The notes beneath the pieces are model-generated. The model was not told where the DNA came from and ran no database searches. It saw nothing but the letters and a program-made list of their open reading frames with translations. From an uncultured Rubrobacteraceae bacterium (GTDB taxonomy: Bacteria > Actinomycetota > Rubrobacteria > Rubrobacterales > Rubrobacteraceae), in the NCBI GenBank assembly GCA_902806105.1, contig CADCVI010000115.1, positions 1 to 9,054 of the forward strand: a stretch of 9,054 nt of DNA, read 5' to 3'. This document shows, in pieces, positions 6,701-9,054 of this stretch. A program made the position numbers and the translations under genes. Every line of letters starts with the position of its first letter. Within the stretch, counting starts at the first letter, position 1.

Positions 6701-6712
6701 CTGTATTACACT
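6683..6712 (+). promoter_or_regulatory. Probable promoter of the toxin-antitoxin-like module
   Basis: TTTACG (6683-6688) and TACACT (6707-6712) are separated by 18 bases, each matching 4 of 6 bases of the sigma-70-type consensus. The surrounding 6680-6725 is clearly poorer in GC than the rest of the window. Transcription would start near 6719, followed by GGAGG at 6732-6736 and the ATG at 6743. An imperfect TGTA...TACA inverted repeat (6703-6716) overlaps the -10 box and could be an operator for the ribbon-helix-helix protein; that part is inference. Confidence 0.4.
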
Positions 6713-6742
6713 ACATGTCGAAGCGCGATATGGAGGTTGACG

Positions 6743-7162
6743 ATGCCCAAGTCCAAGCCATTTACCATAAGACTCTCTGATGAGGTAGGGGGCTGGCTGG
6801 AGCGCGAGAATCGGCGCACGAGGCTGCCAAAGAGCGCCTTGCTAGAAAGCCTGGCTGAGGAGTCCATCCGCACTCGCCGTTTCCCCGGCATCGGTTTTCG
6901 TGGAGCCGAACACTCTAGGCGAGCGTGGGTGATCGGCACGAGTCTAGACGTGTGGGAGGTCGTGGAGATTTACGAGGGCAAAGGTCGTGAGAGGCTCCTC
7001 TCCGAGCACAGCGTTTCGGAGCGTCAGTTAGACCTCGCACTCTCCTACCGCGAGGCACATCCGCGCGAGATAGACGAGGCGCTCGAAGAGAACGCGCGCA
7101 CGCCGGAAGAGTGGCACGAACTCTATTCGGCTGTCGTGCCCCCCCCGCCTGTACACAGCTAG
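6743..7162 (+). CDS. Ribbon-helix-helix + DUF433 antitoxin-like protein
   Basis: This 139-residue protein is the likely antitoxin of a two-gene module. Residues 5-11 (KPFTIRL) form the expected beta strand of a ribbon-helix-helix domain, with two helices at about 12-23 and 29-40, so it should dimerise and bind its own promoter. Residues about 61-120 match DUF433: RRAWVIGTSLDVWEVVEIYE, a turn, LLSEHSVSERQLDLALSYRE, and an acidic tail. DUF433 proteins are commonly paired with DUF5615 PIN-like proteins, and such a gene starts 30 bases downstream. The ATG at 6743 is chosen because GGAGG (6732-6736) precedes it by 6 bases. An upstream extension to 6692 lacks a ribosome site and would run over the promoter. 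Codon third positions are less G/C-biased than in glpD, which suggests a separate origin. No damage is visible. Confidence 0.8.
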   Translation: MPKSKPFTIRLSDEVGGWLERENRRTRLPKSALLESLAEESIRTRRFPGIGFRGAEHSRRAWVIGTSLDVWEVVEIYEGKGRERLLSEHSVSERQLDLALSYREAHPREIDEALEENARTPEEWHELYSAVVPPPPVHS

Positions 7163-7192
7163 GGTGCCCTTCCCCGGGCATGCTGGACTCGG

Positions 7193-7552
7193 ATGAGGAT
7201 CCTGCTAGATGCCCACGTCTCCGGCAGGACGGTGGGCAAAGCCCTCACAGACAGTGGCCACGACGTGCGAGCTCTCGACTCCCAGATAGAGCTAGAAGGA
7301 CTCTCCGACCCGGAGGTCCTGGATCTGGCCACCAGAGAAGGCCGAGTCCTCCTGACCGCCAACATCAGAGACTTCGCGCCCCTTCTGAGGGAGTGGGCCG
7401 GCGAGGGCCGCACGCACTCTGGGGTGATCCTGATCCCCTCCAGCGTGAGGAACGAGGCCTTCAGAGTGCTCATCTCGGGCGTGGAGAAGACACTGTCGGG
7501 CACCACGCAGGACGAATGGGTGGACCGTGTGGAGTGGCTCCAAAGAGCTTAA
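7193..7552 (+). CDS. DUF5615 PIN-like protein, probable toxin
   Basis: The 119 residues fit the DUF5615/Mut7-C-like branch of PIN-fold proteins, likely RNases in VapC style. Acidic candidates are D6 in RILLDAHVSG, D39 and D44 in GLSDPEVLDLATREGRV, and D60 in LLTANIRDF. At N57 many relatives carry aspartate, so metal binding may be altered, though this variant may be normal for the subgroup. HSGVILIPSSVRNE corresponds to the usual strand ending in a 'G-I-L' core. The ATG at 7193 has only a weak GGACTCGG upstream, so translation may depend on coupling to the antitoxin gene 30 bases before it. Toxic activity is inferred from family and pairing. The gene looks intact, unlike its neighbours on both sides. 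Confidence 0.8.
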   Translation: MRILLDAHVSGRTVGKALTDSGHDVRALDSQIELEGLSDPEVLDLATREGRVLLTANIRDFAPLLREWAGEGRTHSGVILIPSSVRNEAFRVLISGVEKTLSGTTQDEWVDRVEWLQRA

Positions 7553-7596
7553 CCCGATATGCCGAAGAGGGGAGAGGTTGAGGCGCAGCATGGTAA

Positions 7597-8379
7597 GTGC
7601 CACACGCCTTTTATAGGCTATCGCCCGCCCTTGGCAACCTGGCGAGCACGTGCTCCGCGATGGGCGACAACGAACGGGCCATCCGGCACGCCGAGGACTG
7701 CGTGGAGGTGGCGCGTGACGCCGGCATCGGGTGGATCGAGGCCCAGGCGTTGGGCACCCTGGGCGAGATCTACGAAGAACTCGGTCGGCCTCGCGAGGCG
7801 GTGCGCAACCTCAGGGGCCAGAGGGATGTCGCCCGCCGGATCGGGGACGCCCCAAGCGAGGCCCGCGCGCTACGTAAGCTCGGGAAGTTCTACCGGGAGT
7901 CCGGACACCCCTGGCGCGCGGCCGTTTTTTACGACAACGCCGTGCAGGTTTTCGAGCACCTCGGCGACGGCGAGACGTTCCGCGAGGTGCTCCTCGGCCA
8001 CGGCATCCTCTGCGTACAGCGGGAAGCCTACGAAGAGGCGCTGGAGTTCTTCCGTCGTGTGCTGAGGTCCGCCGAAGAGGACGACGCCGGTTCGGCGAAG
8101 GCCCAGGCCCTGATGAACGAGGGCAACGTGCAGGACGTTCTCGGGCGTCCCGACCTCGCGGAAGGGCTCTGCCTCGACGCCCGCGACACGGCCCGCGAAG
8201 GCCAGTACCCCACCACCGTGGGCGACGCCTCTTGGAACCTGGCGCAGCTTCTGGAGGCGCAGAACGAGAGCGAGAGGGCTAAAGGAGCGGCGAGGGATGC
8301 GGTGGACGCCTACCGCTCAGCCGGCAGCCCCAAGGCGGGGATGGTGGAGGCGTGGCTGGAGGATCGGAACTTCGGCTGA
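7597..8379 (+). CDS. Tetratricopeptide-repeat protein, probably N-terminally truncated
   Basis: The 260 residues form about five to six TPR-like helix pairs. Clear units include ALGNLASTCSAMGDNERAI, ALGTLGEIYEELGRPREAV and ALRKLGKFYRESGHPWRAA. A further unit is QALMNEGNVQDVLGRPDLAE, and the last pair is SWNLAQLLEAQNESERAKGA. TPRs mediate protein-protein binding, and in actinobacteria such arrays usually form the sensor half of large regulators. Here no ATPase, kinase or DNA-binding domain is present. The only start in frame is GTG at 7597, just after a TAA (7594-7596), without a well-placed ribosome site, and homology-like repeat sequence begins almost at once. I therefore favour a fragment of a longer gene whose 5' end was lost next to the toxin-antitoxin module. 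A small stand-alone TPR protein is also possible. It need not belong to the same parent gene as the fragment at 5584-6276. Confidence 0.65.
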   Translation: MPHAFYRLSPALGNLASTCSAMGDNERAIRHAEDCVEVARDAGIGWIEAQALGTLGEIYEELGRPREAVRNLRGQRDVARRIGDAPSEARALRKLGKFYRESGHPWRAAVFYDNAVQVFEHLGDGETFREVLLGHGILCVQREAYEEALEFFRRVLRSAEEDDAGSAKAQALMNEGNVQDVLGRPDLAEGLCLDARDTAREGQYPTTVGDASWNLAQLLEAQNESERAKGAARDAVDAYRSAGSPKAGMVEAWLEDRNFG

Positions 8380-8401
8380 TTGCATTGGCGCTGGCGAGCG
8401 G

Positions 8402-8408
8402 AAGGAGG
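8402..8408 (+). promoter_or_regulatory. Strong ribosome binding site before the 24-codon small ORF
   Basis: A perfect AAGGAGG ends 4 bases before the ATG at 8413. Such sites are scarce in this decayed half of the window, so it marks a present or former gene start 33 bases after the TPR gene. Confidence 0.6.
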
Positions 8409-8412
8409 CGTT

Positions 8413-8487
8413 ATGGGTAGCGAAGCAGGCGTCCCGAATGTGATCGGGTTGCGGCGCACCTCGAGCTACAGTACCCCGCTGCCGTAG
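8413..8487 (+). CDS. 24-residue small ORF downstream of the TPR gene
   Basis: From the ATG at 8413 the peptide starts MGSEAGVPNVIGLRRTSSY and ends with STPLP before the TAG at 8485-8487. It is preceded by a perfect AAGGAGG and follows the TPR stop (8377-8379) by 33 bases, so both could share a transcript. It has no hydrophobic segment, so a classical secretion signal is absent, and no cysteine. I do not recognise it. It may be a real small protein, a leader peptide, or the 5' stub of a gene whose remainder is gone. Its last codons overlap the end of a minus-strand coding-like frame, and both are unlikely to be genuine. Confidence 0.35.
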   Translation: MGSEAGVPNVIGLRRTSSYSTPLP

Positions 8488-8639
8488 GGGCGGCGCTCGG
8501 AGACCCTGCTCCTCGCGAGCTTCGCCCGGCGGCGGTCGACGGCCGCGGCGAGCAGACCAAGCTCTTCGGAATCCATGCCGGCGACGGCGGCGATGATCCC
8601 GTCCGGGTCCGGTGCCTCGCTTTCTGTGTGCCTGCACAT
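8466..8639 (-). other. Possible 57-residue minus-strand ORF
   Basis: From an ATG at 8639 the frame reads through DPDGIIAAVAGMDSEELGLL and AAAVDRRRAKLARSRVSER to a TAG at 8466-8468. Third positions are strongly G/C in the middle part, and the sequence looks helical and charged. No ribosome site is visible before 8639 or before the internal ATG at 8576, and I recognise no family. The frame stays open upstream to 8915, but that part looks like composition noise. It could be a small protein or the C-terminal remnant of a lost gene. Confidence 0.25.
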
Positions 8640-8879
8640 GCAATGTCGCCGGTCCGGCCGGGCCTCAAGCGGGCGCGGGGGTCGGACAAGGGCGGCCTTG
8701 GGGGCAAGGCCGGGGTCGCCCGTCGGCGCCGGGATGGCCCCGCGCGACCGAGCCACTTGGTGGTTAGCCCTCGGTTCACCAGGGCCGCCGACCGACCTCT
8801 TCCGGCCCGACCTGTACGGGACTATGCAGGTCCTTGGGCGTGGGTGCAGTTCGTCTTCGCTCCGCGCGAGTTGGGGGAC

Positions 8880-8900
8880 GCGGCTTGAGGGCCGCTTTTT
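8880..8900 (+). terminator. Candidate intrinsic terminator
   Basis: GCGGC (8880-8884) pairs with GCCGC (8891-8895) across a 6-base loop, followed directly by TTTTT (8896-8900). The stem is short (5 bp) but all G/C and is placed at the end of a plus-strand frame. It could end transcripts coming from the TPR region. Confidence 0.4.
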
Positions 8901-9011
8901 CCCGCCTTTCCGCACCTTTTGCCCGGCCCTTCACGGCCCATCCCGGTTCTCTGGCGGGCTATGACCACCTCCAGAGCACCGCGCCCTCCGGCGCTTCGGG
9001 AGTGGTCCAGT

Positions 9012-9034
9012 ATGCGTTCGGGGGCATCTTTTTT
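9012..9034 (+). terminator. Weak terminator-like hairpin
   Basis: ATGC (9012-9015) can pair with GCAT (9024-9027) over an 8-base loop, followed by C and six T residues (9029-9034). The 4-bp stem is marginal. The T-run is the longest in the window, which is why it is listed. Confidence 0.2.
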
Positions 9035-9054
9035 CGCCTCTACCATATGTGTTG

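Larger units (their letters stand above)
8640..9054. other. Stretch without a supportable gene
   Basis: I see no convincing gene here. A plus-strand frame ends with AGPWAWVQFVFAPRELGDAA at a TGA (8886-8888) just at a terminator-like hairpin and might be the tail of a decayed gene. A minus-strand frame from ATG at 9046 (MVEAKKDAPERILDHSRSAG...) starts at the window edge. It has mixed third positions and degenerates, and I cannot judge it. No tRNA or rRNA signatures were found. Confidence 0.4.

Overview
The window looks like chromosomal DNA from a high-GC actinobacterium. Third codon positions are mostly G or C, starts use ATG or GTG behind AAGGAGG-type ribosome sites, and the protein style resembles Rubrobacter-type lineages. 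That lineage guess is inference, since no rRNA or tRNA lies in the window. No CRISPR array, transposase or prophage gene was found.

Layout. Positions 1-4384 are mostly a compact plus-strand central-carbon operon. It holds the end of a beta-phosphoglucomutase-like HAD phosphatase, a divergent NAD(P)-type glycerol-3-phosphate dehydrogenase (gpsA family), the FAD/quinone-type glycerol-3-phosphate dehydrogenase glpD, a broken second HAD gene followed by an unrecognised coding-like tail, and ribose-5-phosphate isomerase A (rpiA). gpsA and glpD are 2 bases apart. Together they could interconvert dihydroxyacetone phosphate and glycerol 3-phosphate and pass NAD(P)H electrons to the quinone pool.

From about 4460 the window becomes a gene graveyard with two clearly intact genes. 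In order it holds: a methylguanine-DNA methyltransferase remnant (in-frame stop, missing active site) that collides with a convergent carboxymuconolactone-decarboxylase-family gene; a minus-strand coding-like scrap; a frameshifted TPR fragment; and a decayed AbiEi-type (type IV) antitoxin gene with several frameshifts and one nonsense codon. Next come an intact two-gene toxin-antitoxin-like module with its own likely promoter (ribbon-helix-helix/DUF433 protein plus DUF5615 PIN-like protein), a second TPR protein probably lacking its N-terminus, and a 24-codon small ORF with a strong ribosome site. The last ~570 bases hold only weak coding signals and terminator-like hairpins.

The most striking DNA signal is a perfect, loopless 32-bp palindrome at 6457-6488 inside the AbiEi pseudogene. 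The nonsense codon sits in its left arm, which fits a quasipalindrome template-switch mutation. I see no convincing wholly new system; the toxin-antitoxin pair amid decayed antitoxin and TPR genes is the best candidate for a closer look.
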